Source of the DNA: Planctomycetaceae bacterium
GTDB lineage: Bacteria > Planctomycetota > Planctomycetia > Planctomycetales > Planctomycetaceae
Reading direction: 5' to 3'
Length of the DNA stretch: 50,957 nt
Assembly: GCA_020850695.1 (NCBI GenBank)
Contig: JADZEF010000166.1
Span: forward strand, 1 to 50,957
This document shows positions 19,672 through 28,738 of the stretch, one piece after another. Every line of letters begins with the position of its first letter. The stretch's first letter is position 1. A program made the position numbers and the translations under genes. Below the pieces are notes generated by a model. The model searched no databases, was not told the origin of the DNA, and worked only from the letters and a program-made list of their open reading frames with translations.

Positions 19672-21270
19672 CTACGAGCGAACTCCCACCGTGGGCCCGG
19701 CGTCGCGCACATCCTGCCGCACGTCCGCCTCGTACTTCTTGAAATTGTCGCGGAACAACGTCGCCAGTTTGTTCGCCGTTTCATCGTAGGCCGACGCGTC
19801 AGCCCAGGTGCTTCGCGGCTGGAGCACTTCCGCCGGCACGCCGGGGCACGCCGTGACCGTGCCGAAACCGAAGACCGGATCGGGCGTGGTCGGCGCATCG
19901 GCCAGGTGCCCCGAATGAATTCCGTCGATGATGGCCCGCGTCAGCGCGAGCTTCATCCGTTTCCCGGTCCCGTAGGCGCCGCCGGTCCACCCGGTGTTGA
20001 CCAGCCAGACCCGGGCGTTGTGCCGCTGCATCTTCTCGGCGAGCAGCTCGGCGTACTTCATCGGATGCCAGACGAGGAACGGCCCGCCGAAGCACGGGGA
20101 GAAGGTCGCCTGCGGCTCGGTCACTCCCATCTCGGTTCCGGCCACCTTCGCCGTATACCCGCTGATGAAGTGGTACGACGCCTGTGCAGGAGTAAGCCGG
20201 CTGACGGGCGGCAGGACCCCGAACGCGTCGCACGTCAGGAAGATCACGTCGGTCGGATGTCCGGCCACGCAGGGGACCTTCGCGTTGCGGATGAACTCAA
20301 TCGGATACGCGCCGCGGGTATTCTGCGTGATCGACGTGTCGCTGAAATCGACGTGGTGCGTCGCCTCTTCGTAGACGACGTTCTCGAGGACCGCACCGAA
20401 GCGGAGGGCCTGGAAGATCTCGGGCTCGGACTCGGGGGTCAGGTCGATTGCCTTGGCGTAGCAGCCCCCTTCGATGTTGAAGATGCCGTGGTTGCTCCAG
20501 CAATGCTCGTCGTCGCCGATGAGAAGCCGCTTGGGATCGGCCGAGAGTGTCGTCTTGCCGGTGCCCGAAAGGCCGAACAGCAGCGACGAGGCGTTGGTCT
20601 TCGGGTCGGCCGTGGCCGAGCAGTGCATCGAGAGAATGCCGCGCTTCGGCATGAAGTAGTTCATCATGCTGAAGACCCCCTTCTTCATCTCGCCGGCGTA
20701 CTCTGTTCCCAGGATCACCATCTGCCGCGATTCGAGACAGAGCTCGACGCTCGTCTTCGACGTCATGCCGGTGGTATGCCGATTGGCGGGGAAGGCGCCG
20801 GCGTTGTAGATGATGGCGGCCGGTTCGCCGAAGCTCGCCAGCTCGTCGCGTGTCGGGCGGATCAACATCGTGTGCATGAACAGGGCGTGGTATGGCCGCG
20901 AGCAGACGACGCGGACCTTCGCCCGGTTTTCCGGATCCCAGCCGGCGAAGGCGTCGACGACGTAGAGCTTCTTCCGCGTGTTGAGGTAGTCCTTCGCCCG
21001 CTCCAGGTTGATCTGGAAGGTGGCGTCGTCAATGGGGATGTTGACCGGTCCCCACCAGACGTCCTTCTCCGAGGCGGGGTTTTTGACGATCCGCTTGTCC
21101 TTCGGCGAGCGCCCCGTCTTTTCGCCCGAGTAGGCGATGAGCGCCCCGGCGTCGGAAATGGCGGAGCCTTCCTCCTCGCGAAGCGACTCGGCGTAAAGCT
21201 GCGCCGGCGGCAGGTTCCGCCGCACGTCCTTGACGGTGATTCCATAAGCCGCGAGGTTGAATTCCGACAT
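19672..21270 (-). CDS. pckA: Phosphoenolpyruvate carboxykinase (ATP)
   Basis: PckA converts oxaloacetate and ATP to phosphoenolpyruvate, the entry step of gluconeogenesis. At 532 residues it has the family length. The kinase-1a/Walker motif is GLSGTGKTTLSADP (233-246), kinase-2 is LIGDDEHCW (250-258), and GGCYAKAIDL follows. Substrate-binding GRSPKDK (53-59) and the later RGAYPIEFI block are present. This is the ATP-type, not the GTP-type, enzyme. The frame runs to 21477, but ATG 21270 starts MSEFNLAAYGI as in the family, with AAGGA seven bases upstream. It follows the ROK kinase gene by 73 bp, so carbohydrate phosphorylation and gluconeogenesis may be co-expressed. Confidence 0.96.
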   Translation of the reverse strand: MSEFNLAAYGITVKDVRRNLPPAQLYAESLREEEGSAISDAGALIAYSGEKTGRSPKDKRIVKNPASEKDVWWGPVNIPIDDATFQINLERAKDYLNTRKKLYVVDAFAGWDPENRAKVRVVCSRPYHALFMHTMLIRPTRDELASFGEPAAIIYNAGAFPANRHTTGMTSKTSVELCLESRQMVILGTEYAGEMKKGVFSMMNYFMPKRGILSMHCSATADPKTNASSLLFGLSGTGKTTLSADPKRLLIGDDEHCWSNHGIFNIEGGCYAKAIDLTPESEPEIFQALRFGAVLENVVYEEATHHVDFSDTSITQNTRGAYPIEFIRNAKVPCVAGHPTDVIFLTCDAFGVLPPVSRLTPAQASYHFISGYTAKVAGTEMGVTEPQATFSPCFGGPFLVWHPMKYAELLAEKMQRHNARVWLVNTGWTGGAYGTGKRMKLALTRAIIDGIHSGHLADAPTTPDPVFGFGTVTACPGVPAEVLQPRSTWADASAYDETANKLATLFRDNFKKYEADVRQDVRDAGPTVGVRS

Positions 21271-21343
21271 GGGACGTCCTTTGTGTGTTGGGGTGGCGCG
21301 CCCCGTGAGGGTCGGGGCAATCCCTGTGAGCTGTCGAGTTGAA

Positions 21344-22021
21344 TCAGATCTGGCGCGCTCCGTCGACCGCTGTCGCCACGTTCCACAGGCGAAACCCGCC
21401 GGTGAAGGCGTGGGCATTGTCGCCGATGCGGCAGCCGGCCGGCGTTTCGAGCAGCCGCTTGGCGTTTCCCCCGCCAATGACGATATCGTCCGGATGAAAG
21501 ACTTTGGTCAGCCGTTCGATGAGGCGGTTGACGTGCTTCTGCCAGCGCTTCTTTCCGAGCCGCGCCAGACCGCGTGCCCCGACATAATCCTCAATTTCTC
21601 TTTTGCGATACGACAGGTGCCCCAGTTCCATGGGGACGATGACTCCCTCGTCAACGAGCGCGGAGCCGAGCCCGGTTCCCAACCCGACGAACAGCAGAAA
21701 CCCCGAGGAATAACTTCCGAGGGCCTGCATGGCGGCGTCGTTCAAGATCTTCACCGGGCAACCGAAGGCCGCTTCGAAATCGAATCCGATCCACCCCGGC
21801 GCGAGGTTGTGCGGTTCGATCGCAATCCGACCGTGACGGACGAAACCTGGATAGCCCATCGCCACGACGTCGAACTTCCAATCGGCCGCCGCTTCCTTGG
21901 CCTTTCGAACCATTTCCCAGGGCGTCATCTCGGAGCCGGAAGGATACCGCCTTGGCTGCGTCTCCCCGCTGGCCAGCAGCTTCACGTTGGTCCCGCCGAC
22001 GTCAACGACCAGAACGTTCAC
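21344..22021 (-). CDS. ppgK: ROK family kinase, polyphosphate-glucokinase-like
   Basis: This sugar kinase of the ROK/ASKHA fold is 225 residues long. Phosphate-1 motif is VVDVGGTNVKLL (about 4-15), the catalytic aspartate is in KILNDAAMQALG, and FVGLGTGLGSAL is the next phosphate loop. The blocks YPGFVRHGRI, PGWIGFDFE, MELGHLSYRKREIEDYVGAR and HPDDIVIGGGNAKR follow the pattern of actinobacterial polyphosphate glucokinases (PpgK), and the zinc motif of ordinary ROK proteins is missing. Use of polyphosphate is inference; a PPK2 gene nearby fits. GTG 22021 is chosen because GAGGA lies seven bases upstream; an ATG at 22054 has no Shine-Dalgarno. It is followed by pckA after 73 bp. Confidence 0.8.
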   Translation of the reverse strand: MNVLVVDVGGTNVKLLASGETQPRRYPSGSEMTPWEMVRKAKEAAADWKFDVVAMGYPGFVRHGRIAIEPHNLAPGWIGFDFEAAFGCPVKILNDAAMQALGSYSSGFLLFVGLGTGLGSALVDEGVIVPMELGHLSYRKREIEDYVGARGLARLGKKRWQKHVNRLIERLTKVFHPDDIVIGGGNAKRLLETPAGCRIGDNAHAFTGGFRLWNVATAVDGARQI

Positions 22022-22111
22022 AAATCTGTCCTCGCGCCAGGTCCTGTCGATCATCCGCGGTTCTTGCTCGTCTGGACTCCCTCCCGTGAGAACACTGTCG
22101 AGCGGCTGAAT

Positions 22112-22759
22112 CTACGTCGCGAGATTGTTCCTCTTCGCGAACTCGGCCCGGGTCTCCTCGCCGATGAAATAGAACGTCTTTCCGTTCCATTCGAGCGTCG
22201 CCGCCGCGGCAAACCTGGGGAACTGGATGTTGGCGATCGGATCGAGGACCAGGTGCCCCTTGAGATAGTTCGCGTTCCGATGCAGCTCGAAGTAGACGCG
22301 GACGGCGTCGACGATCCGGTCGTCGATCCACGAGCCGACCACGGCCGGGTCGACGTTGTCGAGCGGCAGCACGAGTTGGGCGTGCTTCTCAAAGTTCATC
22401 AGGATCGGCAGGATGTCCAGCGTGTAGTCGAGCACCACGTGCCGGACTTCCTCGTCCGTCATTGCGGTGAAGGTGAGGTGAAATTGCGCGAGGGGCGACT
22501 GGAACTTGAACGTCGCAGTCCGCCGGTCGGCGGAAATGTCGGGCGCGACCTGGATGCGGTCCTTGAATTTGGCGGCGAGGGATTCGAGCCGCGGCCTCCA
22601 GACCTGGGAGAGGCGGTTGCAGATCTCGACGAACTGCTCGAGGCGTTGCTGGCGTCCCTCGTATTCCTTGACCTTCTCGGCCTGATAGCGCTTGACCTTT
22701 TCCTCGGCCCCGCGAAACTCGGCGTCGAGACGATCCAGAAGGGGGGTGGTGTTCGACAT
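22112..22759 (-). CDS. Hypothetical protein with C-terminal YHS-like domain
   Basis: This 215-residue protein starts at ATG 22759 (MSNTTPLLDRLDAEF). The N-terminal third is helical and charged, likely a coiled coil (about 8-45). The middle is mixed alpha/beta. The last 50 residues (DPIANIQFPRF, AAATLEWNGKTFYFIGEETRAEF) closely follow the pattern of a YHS domain (DPVCGM, then GKTYYFCSEGCKAKF), but both metal-binding cysteines are replaced (I/A and I/E). That reading is mine and would need a profile search. It is 90 bp upstream of the ROK kinase on the same strand. I do not know its function. Confidence 0.65.
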   Translation of the reverse strand: MSNTTPLLDRLDAEFRGAEEKVKRYQAEKVKEYEGRQQRLEQFVEICNRLSQVWRPRLESLAAKFKDRIQVAPDISADRRTATFKFQSPLAQFHLTFTAMTDEEVRHVVLDYTLDILPILMNFEKHAQLVLPLDNVDPAVVGSWIDDRIVDAVRVYFELHRNANYLKGHLVLDPIANIQFPRFAAAATLEWNGKTFYFIGEETRAEFAKRNNLAT

Positions 22760-23190
22760 GGCATTCTCTCGGCAAGGGGTCCAACGGGCAAGATTTTCGC
22801 GGTGAAATTCGTCCGGCGTTTCCTTCATAGCGATTGCAACCGACATGCCGACGTGTCATGCCCTTCGGAATTCTTTCTTTCTGTCGAAATTCTGGCGGGA
22901 AACCGGTCCTGCGCGGCTCACACTGCCGCGCAGGAACGCCTCTCTGCGCCAAGGCTGTGCGAACCGGCACATGCCATGCGCAATGCGCGCGGTTTCGCAC
23001 AATATCGACACTGAAAATTCCGGCGTGGAACCGATGCGGTTGCCGCAGGGCGCGACCTGAACTTGAAGCAGACGTCATACGGACGCGTGACAGCTCTCCG
23101 TCGCAAGCAAGCGGCGCGGTCGCCTTGCGGGGACCAGCTCAGGACTTTCTGGCCCTTATTCGCCCGCCTCAGGATGCGCTCGGGCGGCCT
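22760..23190. other. 431-bp non-coding gap with a hairpin
   Basis: No convincing gene is seen. A perfect 9-bp inverted repeat (CCTGCGCGG at 22908-22916, CCGCGCAGG at 22926-22934) could form a hairpin but has no T-run. The plus-strand frame at 22834-23316 runs into the permease in antisense and is a shadow. The gap holds the end of the permease transcript and, presumably, the promoter of the gene starting at 22759. Confidence 0.5.
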
Positions 23191-24228
23191 TCACGTCGCG
23201 AGCCGCCGTTGCCGCAGCTGATCGATGGTCACCGCGACGATGATGATAATCCCGACAATCACCTTCTGCCGGGCCGTCGGTATGCTGAGCATCACGCAGC
23301 CGATGGGAATGGTTGACATCAGGCAGGCCCCGCACAGCGTCCCCAGCACCGATCCGCGTCCGCCGCTCAGGCTGCCGCCGCCGATGACCACCGCCGCAAT
23401 CATCTCCAGCTCTTTCCCCATGCCCGACTTCGGATCTCCTTCGCCCGATAACATGGCAAATTGGAAGAGCCCCGCCACGCCGACAAAGAACCCGGCGATG
23501 GTATAGACCGCGATGCGGACCGCCGTCACGTTGATGCCGCACAGCCGGGCCGTCGCCTCGTTCGATCCCAAAGCGAAGACACGCCGGCCAAAGACGGTGC
23601 GGTAAAGCAGAACTCCGACGACCGCCGACAGCGCCAGCAGGACCCACACGCCGGTCGAGAACTGCAGCCAGGCGGGAGTCGGCACGGGGGACTGCAGATC
23701 GAGCACCCAGGCGGGGGCTTTGCCGTAAGCGCGAATCGGCGTGTCGTTCGAGAGGATCATGCCGACGCCCAGAAACACCGTCATCGTGCCGAGCGTCACG
23801 ATGAACGGCACGACGCGCAGCGCGCTGACGAGCACGCCGTTCACGAAACCCGTCAGGCAGCCGGTCAACAACCCAGCCGCCAGTGCGGGAGCGGGCGAGT
23901 AGCCGGCGCGGAAGTACCAGGCCGTGACGGTGGCTGCCAGCGCCATCGAGGCGCCGGCCGAGAGATCAATTCCGCCGGCGACGATGATGATCATCATTCC
24001 CAGCGCGGCCACTCCGACCTGCGAGCTGTCTCGCAGAATTTTCTGAACGGTCGAGAAGGTGCAGAAATTCGCCCGTTTGCCCATCTGATTCGAGCGGACG
24101 GTATCGGCGACGGAGAAGAGGCCGAAGACGAGAATCAGTCCCAGGAAGGGGCCGAGCGCCGACCCCAGAAGCGAGGCCGCCGCTCGGCGGCGCGAAGAGG
24201 GGGGAGCGTCAGTGGAAAGCGATGTCAT
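23191..24228 (-). CDS. Sugar-type ABC transporter permease (RbsC family)
   Basis: This is a 345-residue inner-membrane permease of the BPD_transp_2 family, which includes ribose permease RbsC. Typical blocks are MIIIVAGGIDLSAGASMALA, PFIVTLGTMTVFLGVG, GRRVFALGSNEATARLCGIN (cytoplasmic loop contacting the ATPase) and AAVVIGGGSLSGGRGSVLGTL. Eight to ten membrane segments are visible. No ATPase or substrate-binding protein gene is in the window: upstream is the PQQ-propeller gene and downstream a 431-bp gap. The partners must be elsewhere, or the gene is a stray paralog. The sugar cannot be told from the permease alone. Confidence 0.9.
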   Translation of the reverse strand: MTSLSTDAPPSSRRRAAASLLGSALGPFLGLILVFGLFSVADTVRSNQMGKRANFCTFSTVQKILRDSSQVGVAALGMMIIIVAGGIDLSAGASMALAATVTAWYFRAGYSPAPALAAGLLTGCLTGFVNGVLVSALRVVPFIVTLGTMTVFLGVGMILSNDTPIRAYGKAPAWVLDLQSPVPTPAWLQFSTGVWVLLALSAVVGVLLYRTVFGRRVFALGSNEATARLCGINVTAVRIAVYTIAGFFVGVAGLFQFAMLSGEGDPKSGMGKELEMIAAVVIGGGSLSGGRGSVLGTLCGACLMSTIPIGCVMLSIPTARQKVIVGIIIIVAVTIDQLRQRRLAT

Positions 24229-24325
24229 CGGGAGCGCCTTGCGAGGAACGACCGCGGCTTGTCACCGCGAGTCCCCGTCGATCTTATCGCTGACCGGCAG
24301 GCCTGAAAATCAAGCTCATTTCCCG

Positions 24326-26623
24326 TCATTCCGCGATCGCCGGAGCACTCTTCCACTCCGGCATCGCGAAGACGTCGAGCCGTTCGACCGATTGCGAGAG
24401 AATCAGCCCATGGCAGGGAACGAGGTTGCCCGGGGCGCGGCCCTTGAGGACGGGGGTCGATTTCAACAGGGCTCCCGTCGCAGTCTCCAGGGCGAGGATC
24501 AACCCGGTTGTCTCCGCGACGCGCGTTTCGCGAGCGGGGAGAAACAGGACGCCATCCATGACAAACCCCGTCCCGCACGACGTCGGGATGGACGTCTCCT
24601 TCGCCCACACCGGAACCGGTTCCTTGCCGTCGATGCGGTAGGCCCTGACGCTCCGCTCTCCCACTACGAGCATGCGTCCCGCGGAGTCGATCGCCAGCCA
24701 CCGCGCGTTGGACGGAAGACCTCGAGAATAGAGCGACCAGCGCCGCGATCCATCCCGCAGCGACAGCGAATACAGCGGGTGTCCTCCGGCGCGGGGGACA
24801 AGCACGTTGTCTCCGACGATGATCGGGGAGCCATCGACCCAGCCCGTGTCCTTCGACGTCTCGACCGGTTGCGGCATTGCCTGGAAACCTGCATCGGTCG
24901 ACGGCTGGGGCAACTCCTGGATCCAGGCCAGGCGACGCTCGACCACGTCCACCGCCACCACCAGCCCGACACCCGTCTGACAGATGAGATACCCCTGTGA
25001 CAAAGACGGTGAGATCCCCGCCAGTCGACGCGACGGATTCCGCACGATGCTCCAGCTCGCATCGACGTCGACCAGCGGCTGCGTCCACAGCGTTCGTCCG
25101 TCGGCGGCATCGAGCTCCTGCAAACGGACGACGGCCGACTTTTCGCTGAAGATGTAGAGTCGGCCGTGAGCGGCCAGCGGCGGTCCCAGGAAGAAGGTGT
25201 CGGCTTCCGCGAGGGCGTTCTCACCGGAAGGCCCGCCGATCTCCCACACCAGTTTTCCCGTCGACCCGTCGTAGGCGGCCAGCCGATTGTGCTCGACCGG
25301 GCGCACCTGCTGGCGAGCCTGGGCATTGTCGACGGGGTGGGCCGGGCCCGAGTCTTCGATGGCGAAGACCAGCGCGCCGTCGCTGCTCAGGCGCGAGGTG
25401 GTCGCGTCGTCCCACATTCTCTGGTCGACATAATGGCGGAAGGACGGCGAGGTCTCGGGCTCGGCGCCGTCACGCACCAGCAGCCGTTCGAGCTGATCAT
25501 CGGCCAGCGTCTCCCAACGGCGGTTTCCGCTCGAAAGCTCGATGCTGCGGACGTTGCCCAGAGTGCGAATGATCGCCTGATCGCCGATGACGACCGGTTG
25601 AAACCGCGGCCACCACAGCCGGCGGTCCTTGTCTTTCAACGCCGCCAGAGTCTCGACGGTGTTGCGAAGCAATCGATCGAACGTTGAATCCGACGCGTCG
25701 GTCGGATACTTGAGCGGGTCGACAACCAGCGGAACTCCCCCCGCAGGCCACTCGACGGGGGCCATCATCCGCGAAGAAGCGACCAGCGAGCGGCGCTCGG
25801 GACCTGCGCCGGGCGAGGTCCAGCCCGGTTCGGCAAACAGGGAGAGGGACGATTTTGATCGCCCCCAGGTCCGCTGCAGCCATGTGCGGCTTTCGTTCGA
25901 GTTGTCGAAGACCCGGTCGGCGAATCGAACCTTCCCCTGCGGATGAGACGCGGCCACTTCCTCGAGCAGACTCTGAGCGCGGTTCGACTCGCCCGCACGA
26001 TGCTTCAGTGCGGCCAGTCGAACGGAAAGCTCCGGCTCGAACCGCGAGCGAAAGTTCGCCGTGGCGCGGAATCGCTCGAAGAGACGGTCGGCTTCGGAGA
26101 ATCGACCCTCGTCCATCCGCCGGACGGCATGACGCCATGCGGCATCCGCTCCGGGTTCCAACGTGGGAAAGCGACGGAAGACACCGAGCGGATCGTTCGC
26201 TACCTCTTTCGCCATCTGCCGCGCAGCGGGCCCGAATTGCAGTTCGTACGAACGCCGCCCTTCGTCTGACAGTTCCCGCAGCCAGCCTTCGAGGACGCCT
26301 TTCATGCTTAGGAGACGCTGAGGGTCTTTTGGGTCTGGAATGAACGCGTCCGATGACTCGGCCAGCGCCTGTTGGACCACCGGCAAGGCATCAATGAACT
26401 TCCCCTGGTCGAGGAACTCTCTGGCCCGCGTCAGTCTCTGCTGCGCGCGTCGGTCGAGAGTGACGGCCGATCCGATGGCCGTGGGCTCCTGCGGTCGACG
26501 CGCGGCCGCCGGACCGACAAACCGAATGCGGACTACGGGAGGCGCCGGCTGTGCAGCGAGCGGCGATGCGAAGAGGACTGCCAGCACCAGCGTGATGCCG
26601 CTCGTCGTCCTGGCGGTTGTCAT
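24326..26623 (-). CDS. Secreted PQQ-type beta-propeller protein
   Basis: This 765-residue protein begins with a signal peptide (TTARTTSGITLVLAVLFASPLAAQ). Residues about 55-250 are helical and TPR-like, counting hierarchical blocks such as LTRAREFLDQGKFIDALPVV and RRMDEGRFSEADRLFERF. From about 330 onward there are PQQ-like propeller blades, with repeated motifs such as RLAAYDGSTGKLVWEIGG, LQELDAADGRTLWTQPLV and YSLSLRDGSRRWSLY. This layout is common in planctomycetes, and its role is unknown; quinone binding is not implied. ATG 26623 is preceded by GGAGGAG seven bases upstream, which decides against the ATG at 26647. It lies 36 bp after the second DUF1501 gene on the same strand. Confidence 0.85.
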   Translation of the reverse strand: MTTARTTSGITLVLAVLFASPLAAQPAPPVVRIRFVGPAAARRPQEPTAIGSAVTLDRRAQQRLTRAREFLDQGKFIDALPVVQQALAESSDAFIPDPKDPQRLLSMKGVLEGWLRELSDEGRRSYELQFGPAARQMAKEVANDPLGVFRRFPTLEPGADAAWRHAVRRMDEGRFSEADRLFERFRATANFRSRFEPELSVRLAALKHRAGESNRAQSLLEEVAASHPQGKVRFADRVFDNSNESRTWLQRTWGRSKSSLSLFAEPGWTSPGAGPERRSLVASSRMMAPVEWPAGGVPLVVDPLKYPTDASDSTFDRLLRNTVETLAALKDKDRRLWWPRFQPVVIGDQAIIRTLGNVRSIELSSGNRRWETLADDQLERLLVRDGAEPETSPSFRHYVDQRMWDDATTSRLSSDGALVFAIEDSGPAHPVDNAQARQQVRPVEHNRLAAYDGSTGKLVWEIGGPSGENALAEADTFFLGPPLAAHGRLYIFSEKSAVVRLQELDAADGRTLWTQPLVDVDASWSIVRNPSRRLAGISPSLSQGYLICQTGVGLVVAVDVVERRLAWIQELPQPSTDAGFQAMPQPVETSKDTGWVDGSPIIVGDNVLVPRAGGHPLYSLSLRDGSRRWSLYSRGLPSNARWLAIDSAGRMLVVGERSVRAYRIDGKEPVPVWAKETSIPTSCGTGFVMDGVLFLPARETRVAETTGLILALETATGALLKSTPVLKGRAPGNLVPCHGLILSQSVERLDVFAMPEWKSAPAIAE

Positions 26624-26659
26624 GCTGTCTCCTCCCGCCCGCATCATTTCGACTCAGTC

Positions 26660-28135
26660 TCAGGCTCTCAACAGCCCCGGGATCGGCTCGCCATAATAGA
26701 TGGAGTGCGGACGGGAGGTGTCGTCGTGCCACACGGCGGTGTGCGGAATGCCAAGGGCGTGGTAGATCGTCGCCGCCATGCTTTCGGGGGTTTGCGGGTT
26801 GCTGGCCGGGTACGCTCCGATGGCGTCCGACGAACCGATGACCGTTCCCCCGTTGACGCCGCCGCCGGCGAAGAAGACGCTCTGGACCGCACCCCAATGG
26901 TCGCGCCCGGCGGCATGGAACGATGTGGGAAGAGTCGAGAGTTTCGGCGTTCGGCCGAATTCGCTGGCCATGACGATCAGCGTGCTGTCGAGCAGGCCGC
27001 TCGATTTCAGATCGTCCATCAGGGCGCAGAGGGCACGGTCGGTCGGCGGCAGCAGGCGATTGCCGAGGCGATAGAAGATCTCGCCGTGGTTGTCCCAGGT
27101 CTCGTTGTTTCCGAGATTGACCTGGACGAGGTTGACCCCCGCTTCGACGAGGCGATACGCCATCAGCAGCGACCAGCCGAAGCTGTTGCGTCCGTACCGC
27201 TCCTGGATCTTCGCGTCAGCCCGCGTGACGTCGAACGCGCGCCGCACCTCGGGCGCTGCCAGCAGGGAAATCGCCGATTCGCGGTGCTCATCGTATCGCT
27301 GCGTGCCGGCCGATCGCTCCAGCGCGCCGCGCTGGCGGTCGAGATCGGCCAGCAGGTCGACTCGACTGGTGATTCGCCCCAGGCTCATGTCGGGCGAGAG
27401 CGTGATGTTCGGCGCCTGGAAGACACGATCGTCGGCGGCGGCCGGCGGCTTCTTCGTCTCGTTGGCGAAAGTGTATTCCGGATACGCCCCGCGCCAGAAG
27501 GGGTTGCCGTACGGGGACGCCTCGATGAAAAACGGATCACGCTTCGTTCCCATCTGTCCGCCATAGGCGCCCGGAATGACGCCTCCGGACCAGTGCACGA
27601 GCCTCTCGGGAAGAACGACGGCCGGCGGAAGGTTGTGGTTCCGAGCCGGCAGCGCATCGCCGACGGTCGACGCAATTGATGGCCAGTCGGTGGGGTTGGC
27701 TTTGCGGTCGCCGCGGAAGCCGGGGTTGTCGACACCGCGCCCCGTCAGCATGTAGTAGTGGCCGCGGGTATGTTCGTTCGTGGGATGCGTCAGCGAGCGG
27801 ACGACCGCCCAGTCGCGGCTCCGCTGCGCGAGCATCGGCAGGTGTTCACAGATCTCGAGGCCTGGCGACGCGGTCGCGATCGGCTGGAATTCGCCCCGGA
27901 TTCCATCGGGAGCATTCGGCTTGAGATCGAAACTCTCGTGCTGGGCGAGTCCGCCGGAAAGGAAGATGTAAATGCACGACTTGGCCGTTCCTCCTGTCCG
28001 CCCCTCGTTCGAACCTCCGGCCGCCTGAAAGGCTCCAAGGTGGTTGGTCCCGAGTCCCAGAAGTCCGACGGCGCCCGCCTGAACGGCGGTCCGACGAGAA
28101 ACGACGGGATGGCGGAATTGCGAAGGAGCCGTCAT
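26660..28135 (-). CDS. DUF1501 family protein
   Basis: This is an intact 491-residue member of the family. The N-terminus MTAPSQFRHPVVSRRTAVQAG has a twin-arginine motif followed by a hydrophobic run, so Tat export is likely. Family blocks are KSCIYIFLSGGLAQHESFDL, GLEICEHLPMLAQRSRDWAV, VVRSLTHPTNEHTRGHYYML, MASEFGRTPKL, GRDHWGAVQSVFFAGGG and YHALGIPHT. The fold is sulfatase/alkaline-phosphatase-like, with the role unproven. ATG 28135 is used; an in-frame ATG at 28216 falls inside the palindromic repeat. Directly downstream (36 bp) is the PQQ-propeller gene. Confidence 0.92.
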   Translation of the reverse strand: MTAPSQFRHPVVSRRTAVQAGAVGLLGLGTNHLGAFQAAGGSNEGRTGGTAKSCIYIFLSGGLAQHESFDLKPNAPDGIRGEFQPIATASPGLEICEHLPMLAQRSRDWAVVRSLTHPTNEHTRGHYYMLTGRGVDNPGFRGDRKANPTDWPSIASTVGDALPARNHNLPPAVVLPERLVHWSGGVIPGAYGGQMGTKRDPFFIEASPYGNPFWRGAYPEYTFANETKKPPAAADDRVFQAPNITLSPDMSLGRITSRVDLLADLDRQRGALERSAGTQRYDEHRESAISLLAAPEVRRAFDVTRADAKIQERYGRNSFGWSLLMAYRLVEAGVNLVQVNLGNNETWDNHGEIFYRLGNRLLPPTDRALCALMDDLKSSGLLDSTLIVMASEFGRTPKLSTLPTSFHAAGRDHWGAVQSVFFAGGGVNGGTVIGSSDAIGAYPASNPQTPESMAATIYHALGIPHTAVWHDDTSRPHSIYYGEPIPGLLRA

Positions 28136-28198
28136 GTCACACCCCGGCGGCGGTTTCCGAGAACTCATTATGGCACAGTACCTTCGCGTTTTCCGCTT

Positions 28199-28260
28199 CG
28201 TAGCCCGGCCTTCCAAGGCCGGGCGTTAGATTTCGTCCGGCCTTGGAAGGCCGGACTACG
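28199..28260. repeat. CCGGCCTT-type inverted repeat, second copy
   Basis: The arms at 28199-28222 and 28237-28260 match as inverted copies at 23 of 24 positions, with a 14-base spacer. The arm sequence is the same as at 477-500 and 547-570, but the spacer is 14 bases here and 46 there. This shows that the arm pair, not the spacer, is the conserved unit. Confidence 0.85.
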
Positions 28261-28413
28261 GGAAACCCAACGGTAACGCGCTCGATACATCGACGCTTCG
28301 GCATGCGAACCTCGACAGAGTTTCGCCCGAGCCATCGTCGAATGCAAGAGGGAGAAGCGAATGTGCGGCCGATCCTGAGCATCGGAAAAAATAGCCGAAA
28401 CGAGAGTCGCACC

Positions 28414-28470
28414 CAAAGCAAAGGCATCTGATGCAAAGGCGCAAAGCCCGCAAAGGAATGAACGCAAACA
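28414..28470. repeat. GCAAAG-unit short repeat
   Basis: GCAAAG occurs four times (28418, 28433, 28441 and 28450), mixed with AACGCAAAC, and a related GCCGCAAAGGAAA follows near 28526. This resembles the GCAAAGGCGCAAAG type of interspersed bacterial repeat. No coding function is seen. Confidence 0.5.
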
Positions 28471-28738
28471 AGACGCCAGAGATGAGCGAGAGTCAGCAGC
28501 ATCTCCATCCATCCGAAAAGACAAAGCCGCAAAGGAAATCTTCGCAAGACGCAACGATTCTGGACGTACGTCGTACGGAAGGCGGCAAGGGGCTCCCTTG
28601 GAACGAAACAAGGGAGCCGAGCGCCAACGTGACAGAATGCCGTTGGCGGCTCGCAACGCCTCGACCCCAGGCACCGACCGTGACCGACTTCGAATTCTCG
28701 GCACGCAGACACCCGCTGTTCGTATCTGCCGATGTCAA

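Larger units (their letters stand above)
28136..28738. other. 603-bp non-coding gap rich in repeats
   Basis: This gap lies between the recJ stop and the DUF1501 start. It contains the CCGGCCTT-type inverted repeat (28199-28260) and a run of GCAAAG units (28414-28470). The open frames on both strands here have no recognisable domain and unusual composition, so I call no gene. A promoter for the DUF1501/PQQ pair is expected near 28140-28200. Confidence 0.6.

Noticed and set aside
22834-23316. Plus-strand frame of 160 codons in the 431-bp gap
   Set aside because: It has no domain and runs 126 bp into the permease in antisense.
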